A DNA stretch of 64,000 nucleotides, from positions 84,076,696 through 84,140,695 of the forward strand of contig OX638132.1 of NCBI GenBank assembly GCA_951804985.1, read 5' to 3'. Below are positions 36,721 through 47,029 of this stretch, piece by piece. Both the position numbers and the translations under genes were made by a program. A model generated the notes under the pieces. That model was not told the origin of the DNA, ran no database searches, and saw only the letters and a program-made list of their open reading frames with translations. The DNA comes from Dryomyza anilis. Its lineage: Eukaryota; Arthropoda; Insecta; Diptera; Dryomyzidae. Positions within the stretch are counted from its first letter, which is position 1; every line of letters begins with the position of its first letter.

Positions 36721-36977
36721 GTTAACTTAAAAGTAATGTCAAGATTTTTGTTATTTATCTTGTTACATTAAAAAATAAATAAAAAAAAAAGATCTGTACT
36801 TCCTCAAGAAAATTTGTTTTTTGATTCTATAAAATACTTTGATTAAACTACCCAACAAGATTTTTACCATGGACATCTGATAATACATTTTTAAAATTAA
36901 ACGCAATTTTTGTTCAAATTGTATTGACTAATTTATGTGTATAATTAAATGCAGTTTTTCAAATATTTGGATCTAAA

Positions 36978-37158
36978 ATGCCGGTCTCAGCAGTCCAGAG
37001 GTAGCGCGCTGGACTTGCATTCTGAAGGTCTCGGGTTCGAATCCCGGCTTGGGCATGGGCGCTCGTGGTGATATTAACCACAAAATAGATGTCACAGTAC
37101 AATGGATATAGTCCGTCTGAGTGCTGTGGATCTTAGTAGAAATTCAAAAAAAAAAAAT
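36978..37158 (+). mobile_element. tRNA-derived SINE, second family
   Basis: The tRNA-like head has AGAGGTAGCGCGCTGGACTT (A-box area) and GGGTTCGAATCCCGGC (a near-perfect B-box/T-arm). A non-tRNA body, GGGCGCTCGTGGTGATATTA ... GTCCGTCTGAGTGCTGTGG, follows and ends in A12 at about 37147-37157. Head, unrelated body and A-tail are the defining SINE layout. Its body is unlike that of the SINE 70 bp downstream, so at least two SINE families are present. Confidence 0.8.
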
Positions 37159-37225
37159 CGAAAATTTGTTTATTTAGTAGGTATAAAATAATAATACAAA
37201 AATAAAATTGTATATGGTATATGTA

Positions 37226-37500
37226 GCCGCGGTAGCTCAGTGGTTAGTGCGTTGGACTGCGAGCCGAAAGGTCCCCGGTTCAAACCTGGACTGGGGCTAA
37301 CAACATCTTTTCATAGAAACATTTTTGTATACCGCACTAGCTCTCGGCAGTAAATGGCAACCTACGAGAGTAAAACATTGCCTATGTAAAGATCTCACCT
37401 GCTGTTCGGATTCGGCAATAAACTGTAGGTCCCACCACTTAGAGTACAAATATAACACGCACAGCTCAAAATGGTGAGAGAGCGCCTAACTATTATTATA
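37226..37500 (+). mobile_element. tRNA-derived SINE, first family (best copy)
   Basis: The head is GCCGCGGTAGCTCAGTGG ... GGTTCAAACCTGGACTGGGG, with both polymerase III boxes. The body has CTCTCGGCAGTAAATGGCA, TACGAGAGTAAAACATTGCC, TTCGGATTCGGCAATAAACTG and CAGCTCAAAATGGTGAGAG, and ends in (TAT)n. TATATGGT lies on both sides (37211 and 37497), a likely target duplication. Relatives: 24222, 46192, 51155 and 53800, plus the source of the 1.5-2.9 kb minisatellite. Confidence 0.88.
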
Positions 37501-37754
37501 TGGTTATAAAGAACATATCGTCACTGTAGTACCATGTGTACTTTTAAATGTGTATTTTTAAAAATATTGGGAAATCAAATTTTAAAGTTTGAAGTGCTTT
37601 AAAAATGAGTAAAATTTAGTTATTTTTCAATTTTTTGGTTTGGTTTTGATTTATTCGTCAATTATTATAACATATATAAAATATCTTTAGATTTGGACAA
37701 CCTACTGCATTATAAATACGGATTTGAGGTGAGGCTATATCCTGATCAAAACGC
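37501..37754. other. AT-rich spacer
   Basis: No recognised feature. Confidence 0.4.
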
Positions 37755-38345
37755 AAATATTTTTGTTTTTTATGCTATAACTTTTTATTAGCACAAGAAA
37801 AAATAGTAATGTAAAGCATTAATTGTTTGCTTTTATAGCATCTATCTATTGGCATCATTAATTAAAAATGTTTTGTCAAACATTAATTTGCCATTTGTTA
37901 TTTGCAAGAAAAATGTTTGGAACAATATTTTTAAATATTTATGCCAATCGATAGGTGATTTAAAAACCATCAATTAATGCCTTTGCACCACTATTTTATC
38001 TTGCACCATTAAAGAGTTATAGCTAAAAAACGAAATAATTTGAAAAATTTAAAATCTGGTCATGCCAAAAGAGCGAATCTTTTCGTTTTTTTGCTATAAC
38101 TCTTTATAGGTGCAAGATAAAATAGTGATTTAAAGGCATAAATTGTTTGTTTTTAAAGCACCTATCAATTGGTATCATTATTTAAAAATAATTTGACAAA
38201 CATTTTTCTTGCAAGTGATAAAAATTAAAAAAAAATAATCGATAAGTCCATTAAAAACAAACAATTAATGCCTTTACACCCCTATCTTATACCAATAAAA
38301 AGTTATGGCAAAAAACTGAAAGATTCGCACTTTTGGCATGACAAC
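37755..38345. repeat. Tandem pair of palindromic (foldback) units
   Basis: Four alternating arms: forward (37755-37920), reverse (37920-38050), forward (38080-38215), reverse (38215-38340). Shared words are TTTGCTATAACTCTTTATAG, GTGCAAGATAAAATAGTG, TTAATTGTTTG and their reverse complements. The arms diverge by roughly a tenth to a fifth by eye. It looks like two MITEs of about 290 bp head to tail. Non-coding. Confidence 0.75.
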
Positions 38346-38923
38346 ACTTTCAATTTTTCGAATTCGCCCTTTTGGTTTTGTCTTTTGTGGCTAAAAATAT
38401 CCAACAAAACCACACATGATTTTGGCACAATTTACTTGAGTAATAACTACATTCAAAAATGTAAAAAAACGCAAATATCAAAAATTACACATTCGTCCAT
38501 TTGACATGATAGTGACGATATCTCAAACTAACATTTGAAAATTACAATTTTCAATACTTTTTTTGACTTCTTATTTTTTAATCAAAATTCAACCAAACTA
38601 CTTTACTTGAAAACATCAATTCACGATTACTCAATGATGCTACTTCTTACTGCATAAACAATTTATTGTTATTACACAATCATTTTCAGAAAAATGATGT
38701 TCAGCCTAATAAATTTCTCAGTAGGTAATTTTTTTTTTCTTCTTATAATTTAAAAGAGGTCTAAATATTTTATCGTTTTGTTGAGTTGTATTTAAAAAGA
38801 TATATTTACGTATCAATCTTTCTTGAAATCGTTGCTTCAAAAAACTGAACTAAATCTGTAAAATTTTTGATTTTCTTTTTTCTTTTAAATTTCTTTTAAA
38901 CCTTTTACCAATAAAACTCATTG
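38346..38923. other. AT-rich spacer
   Basis: No recognised feature; the 78-codon frame at 38268-38504 overlaps the palindromic repeat and is not credible. Confidence 0.4.
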
Positions 38924-39235
38924 CAAAGAAAAATATAATCGACGTTAATACAGCAACCGATATTAATTGCATTCATTAGTCAATCCAGTAATGAAATTCA
39001 CTAATTTATTGAACACATTTGATATTCTTGATTAAATCAGCAATTCCGTTTGCTAATATGAATATTTGTACGTAAATGCAGCAAATAATTAAGTCGGCAC
39101 AGTTTTAGCAAATATATTAGCAAACGAAATTGCTGATTTAACGAAGAATAGCTAATGTTTTCATTAAATATTGCTGCATTGATTAATGAATGGAATTAAC
39201 ATCGGTTGCTATATTTACGTACATTATTTATGTGT
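38924..39235. mobile_element. Palindromic MITE (AATCGACGTAAATATAGCAACC family), copy 1
   Basis: The left end has AATCGACGTTAATACAGCAA and the right end CGGTTGCTATATTTACGTAC. The inner words ATTGCATTCATTA / TTAATGAATGGAAT and TTTGCTAATATG / ATATATTAGCAAACG are inverted. It is nearly symmetrical about 39080. Both outer ends have lost the CACAGAAAA motif. Confidence 0.75.
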
Positions 39236-39669
39236 CTTAAAACCGTTACATAATACTATTAGGTAACGATTTTAAGAAAATTGCTATCGAAATTATGAGC
39301 CCTTTTCAGCTACTTTTTAGAATAACAAAAATATAGGCCCTTACACAACTAGTTTTCGAAAAACTGTAAACGCAATTTAATTCTCAAGTCTAATAACAAT
39401 ATACAAAGAAATACTTTTTTTTCTATAGATTTTTCAGATATTTGAATCTAAACTCGAAAAATATTGATTTTTTTAGACTATTTTTGGACACTTTTTTTAG
39501 CATTTTAGATCTAATGATAAATTAGAAAATGATTTATGATTATACAGGCATAGTTGAATCTAACGATCAAAAAATTTAACTTTTTTTTATCGCTTCTATT
39601 TTAATAAATAGGTCCTATCAATACAGTTTCCGTCAGAAAATATGTAAAAGTTTAAAATGCTTGTATATT
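39236..39669. repeat. Dispersed repeat, reverse-complement copy at 45540-45800
   Basis: TTGCTATCGAAATTATGAGC, AGCTACTTTTTAGAATAA, CAACTAGTTTTCGAAAAAC and TTTTTCAGATATTTGAATC reappear reversed at 45780 down to 45590. In both places it abuts a copy of the palindromic MITE, so repeat and MITE probably moved or duplicated together. Confidence 0.75.
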
Positions 39670-39884
39670 TCGGCGCAGTTTCAGCAATTATATTTGCAAA
39701 AACTGCGCCGACTAAACTGTTTGCAGCTTTGACGTACAAATAATCATATTAACGAACGCAATTGCTTGTATAACGAAGAATAGCTAATGTTTTCTTTAAA
39801 TTGGTGCATTTCATTGCTGGATTGATTAATGAATGCAATTAATATCGGTTGCTATATTTACGTCGATTATTTTTTTCTGTGTGT
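39670..39884. mobile_element. Palindromic MITE, half copy
   Basis: Only the right half survives: GGCGCAGTTTCAGCAATTAT (with its own short inverted partner AAACTGCGCCG), GCTGGATTGATTAATGAATG, CGGTTGCTATATTTACGTCG, and an intact TTTTTTCTGTGTG end. Confidence 0.7.
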
Positions 39885-40379
39885 AATTTCAAAATTTGTG
39901 ATATTTGTATAAATTATGAGTTTTGCAGAGTGTACAAAATAAATAGAAGAATTGAAACTGAAAAGGTACTAATTAATAATCATAATTAACAAAATATTTT
40001 GTATGTTTCAAGTTTAAAATTTCATTAATATGTGTGATAATATCAATTACTAAAATTGATTTATTATTAAAATTAACATTTTTAAAGAGTTTTGAATTGT
40101 GTTTGTAATAATTTTTAACAATTTTTAACAATGCTTGTCAAGTGAAAAATGTGTGACTGACAAAAACAAAAAATCAAGGCATACTATGCAACACGCAATT
40201 AACTTTTCAATGACATACAAAATTCTAAAATCGGTACATTTAATAGAAACGTCTCTAAAAAAAATACATATATTGGTCCATATTTGGGCAGAGTATAGGG
40301 TATATGTTTTTTTGGATTAGTGGACGTAGCACCTTCCATAATACCCAAATATTTTATGCAATTTTTAAAGTGAATTTAA
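39885..40379. other. AT-rich spacer
   Basis: Nothing recognised. Confidence 0.4.
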
Positions 40380-40690
40380 AAACACAGGGAAGAGTTCAAC
40401 GGGAAAGAAATCTACGGGGAAGAATTCCACGGGTAAGAACTCTACAGGGAAGAGTTCTACAGGAAAGAATTCTACAGGAAAGAATTCTACGGGAAAAATC
40501 TCTACAGGGAAGAGTTCTATGGGGAAGAACTCTACGGAGACGAATACTACGGGAAATAATTTAACAGAGAAGAATTTACGGTGAAGAATTCTACGGGACC
40601 GAACAGTCCGGTGATGAATTGTCTAGAGAAAAGATGTTTTGGCCGATAATTATTATTCTTTTGGTTACTACATTTATAAAACAAGAATAA
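40380..40690 (-). mobile_element. Fragment of CTAGCTGGACCCG repeat family with 15-bp minisatellite
   Basis: About 14 degenerate 15-bp units of GGAAGAATTCTACGG. Reverse-complemented, this matches 52150-52360 (TTCTTCCCGGTAGAA units) together with the adjoining GTTTTGGC ... TTATTATT ... TTTGGTTACTACATTTATAA, so it is an inverted partial copy of the 52.0-53.1 kb element. The Arg-rich open frame at 40304-40564 is an artefact of the 15-bp period. Confidence 0.75.
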
Positions 40691-40851
40691 AATGAACGAA
40701 CGGTTTTGAATTTAATGTTACAAAACAAAAAAAATGGTTTCCAAACTAGTTCAAATTGTACAAATCAAAGAAAAGAGATTCAATTCAAATGAAAAATAAA
40801 TATTTGTACTGAGACATCGAATTCAAAAATATTTGTTTAAATAATAATAAT

Positions 40852-41118
40852 TCCTTTAGGATTTGACCAAAACTTAACTGCGTCATTGGACTTTTTTTTT
40901 TGTTTGATAAATTTGTTCCTTTGGGATTTGGCCAGAACTTAACTGTGTCATTGGACAATTTTTGGATAAATTTGGGATTTGTCCAGAACCTAACTGTGTC
41001 ATAAAACTTTTTTTTTTGGATAAATTGGTACCTTGGGATATGGCTAGAACTTAACTGTGTCATTGGAGTTTTTTTTTTGATCAATTGGTTCCTTTGGGAT
41101 TTGGTCAGAACTTAATTG
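40852..41118. repeat. ~67-bp tandem repeat, about four units
   Basis: Units of CCTTTGGGATTTGGCCAGAA then CTTAACTGTGTCATTGGA and a T8-T11 run. The minus-strand frame at 40785-41084 is produced by the period and is not credible. Confidence 0.85.
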
Positions 41119-41520
41119 AGATTTTGTGGTGCTTATGAGAATTTGTGATGATTGTTAAAATAGGACTATTAAATTAAAATAAATTTTAAAGTTTTTGTAA
41201 TTAGAAATAAAAAGGAAAATGTTGGTAATATCATTGAAAATAGTTTGAACTGATACCAATAATGTTAATATATATTTTATACTGTACGATTTTTATACTC
41301 TATGCAGATTTTTTTGTTATCATGTATCGACGCTTTTGTTTTACTAAGGAAAAAAATATAATAAAAATTTGCAAATTTATTAAGTCACTTTCGTTCTCAA
41401 TTGTTATTTTCAAATATTATGAAAATTATCGTTATCAATATTGTCATGGCAATCACTGTCAATTGAGATGAAACTACGGACACACGATGCCAACTGCGAT
41501 GTTTTTTTTTTTTGTTAAAT

Positions 41521-41598
41521 ACTGGAGTTGAAATAAAAATAAAGTACGACGACCTATTGGTAGATGATGGAAATCTTTTTTATATATATGTACTTTAA
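41521..41598 (+). pseudogene. Isolated exon-like module (KYDDLLV type)
   Basis: The plus-strand peptide TGVEIKIKYDDLLVDDGN then LFYIYVL aligns without gaps with residues 12-35 of the modules at 47030 and 47381, and the following DNA (CCGTGCATAAATAAGGAGGA) matches their downstream intron (ACGTGCATAAAAAGGAT). A T12 run precedes it but no AG acceptor is visible at the expected place, and TAA at 41596-41598 replaces codon 36. It is a relic, or an exon of a diverged gene, in opposite orientation to the array. Function unknown. Confidence 0.5.
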
Positions 41599-42030
41599 CG
41601 ATAATTTGTTAACAGATACTCATTAGCCGTGCATAAATAAGGAGGATGTGGAATTCATAAGAAGGATTTTCATAAGGAGAAATCGTAAATTATTTTCTCT
41701 GTAAAGTCCTTTCGTATTAATCGTGTCAACCTATATAAGGAAAAAGGGTATATAGGTTCCATAAAGTTTTTTTTTTTTTTTTTTTTTGAAAAAGAACTTC
41801 AGTAAGTCATGGCAATGCACACCGATTGATTTGCACTAATAACGATGTTGTTAACACGTGTTTTATATATATATACATATATAATCTATTTTTATTGTAT
41901 TTGTAGAAATTATAAATCTGATTTTAAAAAAATACGGTTTAGAACGAGATAGATCTGCAGCAACTGTAATTTGAAATAAAAAAAAATTTTAAAGTAGGTG
42001 TAATTATGATAGTTAGGATTATCAAAATTA

Positions 42031-42691
42031 TAGTCGGTCTAAGCCGACTATAAATACCCTACACATATGTGTGGTTACCATTCAAAGTGATATATAGGTC
42101 ACCAGGGTATACGAATCCTGAAAATAACTACAAACGTTCAATCGCTGAAGAATTTCCATTCATTTGATACCCATATTTACAAATGGGTAGGTGTACCGAA
42201 TTTCGATTTTTTTTTTGTGAACCACAAGTCTTTTCGCCGGAAAACATTATTATCATGTATTTGAGCATGATGTCAATATATATTTGACCAACAAAGTTTA
42301 CCTAAGCACGTATACATAAAAATTGATCTTTATATGTACATTTTATATGTGGTATTTGAACATAAGTGGTCGGATCATAGGACCGATCTCGCCAATTTTT
42401 TCGCACATACAGCGTAGGTATATTAGTAATCTAAGTTATAAGTTTCATTTATCTAGCTCTTCAATTTTAAAAGTCTTAGGGATTTCAACAGACAGACAGA
42501 CAGACGGACAGACAGAGGGACAGACAGACAGACGGACAGACAGACGGACAGACGGACATCGCTAAATCGACTCAGGAGGTCATGCTGATCAAGAATATAT
42601 ATACTTTTCCATACCGGAGATGCTTTCTTCTGGGTGTTACAAACGGCGTACCAAACTGAATATACCCTTTCACTCTTAGTGTAGGGTATAA
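42031..42691 (-). mobile_element. mini-me-like repeat, full copy in reverse
   Basis: It runs from AGTCGGTCTAAGCCGACTAT to GTGTAGGGTATAATAAAAC. A (GACA/GGAC)n tract lies at 42489-42558, followed by CTGATCAAGAATATATATAC, the reverse of the core in copies 1 and 2. Non-coding. Confidence 0.75.
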
Positions 42692-42831
42692 TAAAACACA
42701 TGGTTTCGCTTTTGTAAAACATAACCGAAAAAAATTCATGACGTTATATTAAAATTTTAACGTTTGTCACATTTAAATATAAACAAAAAATAATTAAAAC
42801 AAAAGAATAAATAAAAAATATGTACTATATA

Positions 42832-43134
42832 AAGGGTTTTTCAACAGGGACAGCAAACGACGCCATATTTCTTGCCGCTCTTTTGACATTTCTCTTCAGT
42901 AAGGTTTGCCATTTCATGATGGAAAGATATACGAATTCGATTTTCGGTAGTAAATTTTAATAATTTCGACTCGTTGTTCGCTCGTATATCTTTCCATTAT
43001 GAAATGGCAAACCTTACTGAAAAGAAATGTCAAAAGAGCGGCAAGAAATATGGCGTCGTTTGCTGTCCCTGTCGCTCTACTTTTGTAGCGTCCCTTGAAA
43101 AAAATGTTTGTATCGCTCTTATTGAAAAACCCTT
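42832..43134 (-). mobile_element. Foldback MITE with transposase-start loop, copy 3
   Basis: AAAGGGTTTTTCAACAGGG to TTGAAAAACCCTT, flanked by TA (42830-42831 and 43135-43136). The minus-strand loop encodes MERYTSEQRVEIIKIYYRKS, ending at a stop after the return arm. The left arm lacks one ~35-bp block present in the right arm. Confidence 0.88.
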
Positions 43135-43283
43135 TAGGTCTATGCAATTTAAATTTTAAATATATTTGAAACATACGTAATTGTGAAATTACAACGAGAA
43201 CACATTCATGTTAACGATAAAATGAATTTTTTAATACTAACAAAAAATTGTAATTACAAATATTAAATAAAAAATTGAAAAAT

Positions 43284-43597
43284 TGAATATGCTAACTTAT
43301 ACAGCCCGAGGTACAGTATTTACATAATTAGATAAATGAAAATACTTTTAAAACATTCCATACTCGGAACCTCCAGGACCTCTAAAAATTCTCTAAGTGA
43401 TTTCGAGAAAAAACTGGTGAAGACTAATTTTATTATACTAATGGATGCTAATATTCCAACACGTTTTTAAGATAATTGGAACTTAATTCGTAAAATTTTG
43501 ATTTTTTAGAATTTTTTTTAATATATTTTTTTATCATTTAGGATTTAACGATAAAAAAAATATTTATGGGTAACCAGAGCATAGTCCAAAGTAACTA
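43284..43597 (+). repeat. Direct repeat left of the DD37E transposon
   Basis: CCCGAGGTACAGTATTTACA to CATAGTCCAAAGTAACTA. About 94% identical by eye to 44872-45166. Together they look like a tandem dimer of a ~310-bp unit with the transposon inserted at the junction. Confidence 0.8.
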
Positions 43598-44871
43598 AGG
43601 GCTGCGTCGAATAAAATTGTCCGCTACAAAAATGAAAAAATCTAGTAATCAAATTTTTATAGAATAAAATATTTTATTTTGCAAATTATTTTTAGATTTA
43701 AAAAAAATATTAAAAACCAGAAATTAATATTTTTTAATAAAAAGTTTTAATTTTTCCGGAACCCCTTCCATTAATGTTGTAATGGTAGTGTCCGACACCC
43801 GCACAGCTGCTGAAGACCACTTTCTTTTAAAGTCTTGAAAGTCTTTGGACACTTTTTTTGTTGTTTTCATCGCCCTTTTTACTAAAGCCCAGTATCTCTC
43901 AATCGGCCTGAGTTCTGGACAGTTTGGTGGATTGGCTTCTCTAGGCACCAAAATCACTGCATTTTGTTGGATCCACTCTAAGGCCGTTCTGCTGTCGTGA
44001 CATGAAGCGAGGTCAGGCCAAAAAAATGTGGACACTTCATGTTGGCGTAAAAATGGAAGCAATCTCTATTGCAAGCATTCCTTCACATATATTTCGCTAT
44101 TAATTGTACCCGATGTCACGAATGAGCTGCTCCTTTTTCCACAACTGCAAATTGCCTGCCAAACAAGGAATTTCTTTGGGAATTTTGTCATTTTTTTTAT
44201 TTGAATTTTTCAGTGACATTTCCTCGAGAATCGGCTGTATAAAATTCCTGCCCAGGTATCTGAGAAAAGTCCGCTAAAACATAAGTATCGTCGTCCATTA
44301 TGCAGCAATCGAATTCTTTAAAAAAATCTTGGTTCAGCTTTTAAGCTCGTTATTATGCGGTTTCATTCTTGACGGCATTTCTATCCGGAACTTTTTGGAC
44401 CTTGTACGTCTTCAGCCCAGCATCTTTCTTAGTCCTGCGCACGAAAGATTCTGAGCAATCTGCCTTTCTTGCCAATTTCCTTCCGGATATGCTTGGATCT
44501 TTTTTTTAAATATTCACAATCTTCTTCGACTTTTCACGATCATGTGGGCATTTTTTTTACCAGAACCTTTCAATACTCAGGTCTTCCTTAAAGCGGTTGA
44601 TAACGCGAGAAATGGTCTTAGGGTTAGCCCCTACCTCCTTGGCAATTTTTTTAAAAGACCAACTAGGTTGTTTTTGAAAAATTTTAATTATATTTTCTCG
44701 CACTTCCACTTCGTTTGCCATTTTCGCGTTAAATAAATTTTGTATTGACTATAACTGACACAAATTATTTTCTGCCATTTAATTCAGAGCTACTGTGATT
44801 TTTTAATTTGAATCTTGCAATAGCACATTATGGGAAGATATGTAACGGACAATTTTATTCGACGCAGTCAT
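43598..44871 (-). mobile_element. Tc1/mariner-superfamily transposon (DD37E), 1274 bp
   Basis: The ends are inverted repeats sharing CTGCGTCGAATAAAATTGT, and TA lies on both sides (43596-43597 and 44872-44873). Outermost bases differ slightly (AGGG versus ATGA). One decayed transposase gene fills the interior on the minus strand. The size is normal for a complete Tc1/mariner element. It is not foldback and is unrelated in its ends to the AAGGGTTTTTCAA MITEs. Confidence 0.9.
43724..44723 (-). pseudogene. Broken Tc1/mariner transposase (DD37E)
   Basis: A transposase binds the terminal repeats and cuts DNA with an Asp-Asp-Glu triad. The start at 44721-44723 opens MANEVEVRENIIKIFQ, then SFKKIAKEVGANPKTISRVI, a helix-turn-helix DNA-binding domain. 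After a frameshift, DPSISGRKLARKADCSESFV gives a second HTH. The first catalytic Asp lies in CIMDDDTYVLADF, the second in FFWPDLASCHDS, and the Glu in PELRPIERYWALVK; 37 residues separate the last two, hence DD37E. The C-terminal 112 codons (43724-44062) are intact. Upstream there are at least three frameshifts and several stops, so the gene is dead although all catalytic residues can still be seen. Confidence 0.9.
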
Positions 44872-45166
44872 TACAACCCGAGGTACAGTATTTACATAAT
44901 TAGATAAATGAAAATACTTTTCAAACATTCAATACTCGGAACCTCCAGGACCTGTAAAAATTCTCGAAGTGATTTCGAGAAAAAAACTGGCGAAGACTAA
45001 TTTTATTATACTAATGGATGCTAATATTCCAATACGTTTTTAAGATAATTGGAACTTAATTCGTAAAATTTTGATTTTTTAGAATTTTTTTTATATATTT
45101 TTTTATTATTTAGGATTTAACGATACAAAAAAAATATTTATGGGTGACCAGAGCATAGTCCAAAGG
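44872..45166 (+). repeat. Direct repeat right of the DD37E transposon
   Basis: Begins TACAACCCGAGGTACAG, ends GTCCAAAGGAACTA. Partner of 43284-43597. Confidence 0.8.
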
Positions 45167-45344
45167 AACTATCAAAATTACTATATTCTTTTAATTACTC
45201 TACTTTTTGAAATATGACCTATAAACTCATTTTTAGGATTATTTATATATAACCCAGATTTCAATATAAAAATACTTATGCCTATAATCTGAAAATATCA
45301 ATACATCATATCTAAAGTATGTTTATTCTTACTGCGTACTCAGT

Positions 45345-46141
45345 CTTTTGTTCAATTACGTAGAGTTTTTGATTAAAATTCAGGTAAAAACGGCATTTAA
45401 AGCTTTTACATTTTCTGACAAACACCGTATTGATAGGAAATATTTAAAAATGTAGAACCGATAAAAAATGTTAGTAATTTTGAACGTTAGTTTTAACTTT
45501 GCGCTGCATAATCATATATAATTTTCTTATGTATCAATAGATCTATAATGCTAAAAAAATGTTAAGAAAGGGTCTAAAAAAATATATATTTTTCGAGTTT
45601 AGATTCAAATATCTGAAAAATCTATGGGAATAAAAGTATTTCTTTGTATATTGTAATTAGTCTTGACAATTCAAAGAAAAATTGCGTTTACAGTTTTTCA
45701 AAAAACTAGTTGTGTAAGGGCCAATATTTTTATTATTCTAAAAAGTAGCTGTAAAGGGTTCAAAATTTCGATAGCAATTTTCTTAAAATCGTTACATAAT
45801 ACACATAAATAATCGATGTAAATATAGCAACCAATGTTAATTGCATTCATTAATCAATTCAGCAATAAAATTCACAAATTTAATGAAAACATTAGCTATT
45901 CTTCGTTAAATCAGCAATTTCGTTTGCTAATATATTTGCTAAAACTGTGCCGTCTTAATTATTTGCTGCATTGACGTACAAATATTCATATTAACAAACG
46001 CAATTGCTTATATAACGAACAATAGCAAATGTTTTCATTAAATTAGTGAATTTCATTGCTGCATTGATTAATGAATGCAATTAATTTCGGTTGCTATATT
46101 TACGTTGATTATTTGTTTCTGTGTAGAGAAAAACTGAGTAT
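45345..46141. mobile_element. Composite repeat with ACTCAGT..TTTT / AAAAACTGAGT ends
   Basis: Left end TACTCAGTCTTTTGTTCAAT, right end GAGAAAAACTGAGTATG, so the outer termini are inverted. The left ~200 bp matches 32957-33160. 45540-45800 is the reverse complement of 39236-39500, and 45801-46126 is a palindromic MITE copy. It suggests a larger element of which the other pieces are fragments, or a nest of repeats. Confidence 0.6.
45801..46126. mobile_element. Palindromic MITE (AATCGACGTAAATATAGCAACC family), copy 2
   Basis: ACACATAAATAATCGATGTA ... CGGTTGCTATATTTACGTTG ... TTTCTGTGTAG. Near-palindromic about 45960; flanking TA on both sides is consistent with Tc1/mariner-type insertion. Confidence 0.75.
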
Positions 46142-46191
46142 GTGGTCGAAACCACGAATTATAGAAAATTGATGTATGGGATTTGTTGCGT

Positions 46192-46272
46192 AATAGTTTG
46201 GCGCTAAGGTCCTGAAGAACTTAGGCCGAGCTCTGCGTGCTTTATTCCTCAGGAATGTAGCGCCAAAGTATT
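46192..46272 (-). mobile_element. SINE 3' fragment forming a hairpin
   Basis: GAACTTAGGCCGAGCTCT matches the tail side of the SINE at 53800. Here TTTGGCGCTAAGGTCCTGA is mirrored by TCAGGAATGTAGCGCCAAAG, so the fragment folds back on itself; the SINE copy at 53.8 kb lacks the second arm. Confidence 0.6.
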
Positions 46273-46741
46273 ATTATTTTTATTTACTTTTATTAGTAAC
46301 ACATTTTTGTTTATTCAAGGTCACCAGGTGTTCTTTGTAGTTGTTTTCATTTTTGCCCAAAACAAAGGTTGCGAAAATTAATTTTTTATATTTTAATATG
46401 AATTTCACTTTGATTCATTTCAAAAATAAATTTTTTGAAAATAGTAGGCTTTGCTTTTTCACTTTTTATTTATTTTAATTTTTGATGTCAATCAATGTTC
46501 ATACAGAAATGAGTAGAGCTGCTTCTAGAACGGTTCGATTTTGAAATAATTCTTTCTACATTAGTTCGATATCGGCAGACCGTTTTGGTTGACATTTTTC
46601 TGTTTCGAAATTGAATTCAATAGAATACAAAAACGTATAATGTGATGGTAAAGACGACGAAAAAGCGTATTTTTTAATTGTCATTGCGAATGACACATTT
46701 ATTTAAACCAACCAAATTCTGATGCTTTCTGTCATTAGTTG

Positions 46742-46839
46742 CTTAAAATGAAGATAATAAAGATTTTCTTTGAATGCATTCTAACCGATTTGAATGAAGT
46801 ACAAAAAAATTGATTCCAAATAAATAATTTTCAATATTC
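46742..46839 (-). CDS. Possible terminal exon next to the exon-like array
   Basis: It follows a T-rich tract and TTTTTTTCAG|G acceptor like those of the two modules upstream, and in the same phase stays open for 32 codons (NIENYLFGINFFVLHSNR...) to TAA at 46743-46745, with AATAAA about 40 bp further on (46698-46703 on the plus strand). After the acceptor it is not homologous to the modules. If the upstream 112-nt module were joined at its GTGAGT donor, the frame here would instead hit TGA after two codons, so the true reading is unsettled. Confidence 0.3.
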
Positions 46840-47029
46840 CTGAAAAAAATGATAAAAAAAAAGTTGTATCAAGTCATTGATGTACTGTATGTTTATCGAA
46901 AAATAGTATGTGGTTCCATTTGGAAAAAAATATAAAAACTCTATTATGCTTTTATTACCATTTGCACTGAAAATTCAATCCTCTTTTGCACGGAAAATAA
47001 GCAATTGTGATGAATTAATTGGTACTCAC

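Noticed and set aside
36978..37056. Second tRNA gene candidate with strong B-box
   Set aside because: Followed by a SINE body and A12 tail; acceptor stem does not pair well.
37226..37300. A functional tRNA gene
   Set aside because: Head, unrelated body, (TAT)n tail, and matching copies elsewhere show a SINE; no clean acceptor stem.
40304..41084. Arg-rich frame (plus) and Lys/Pro-rich frame (minus)
   Set aside because: Both arise from 15-bp and ~67-bp tandem repeats.
42453..42722. Minus-strand frame with VCLSVCLSV repeats
   Set aside because: Translation of the (GTCY)n tract in a mini-me-like repeat.
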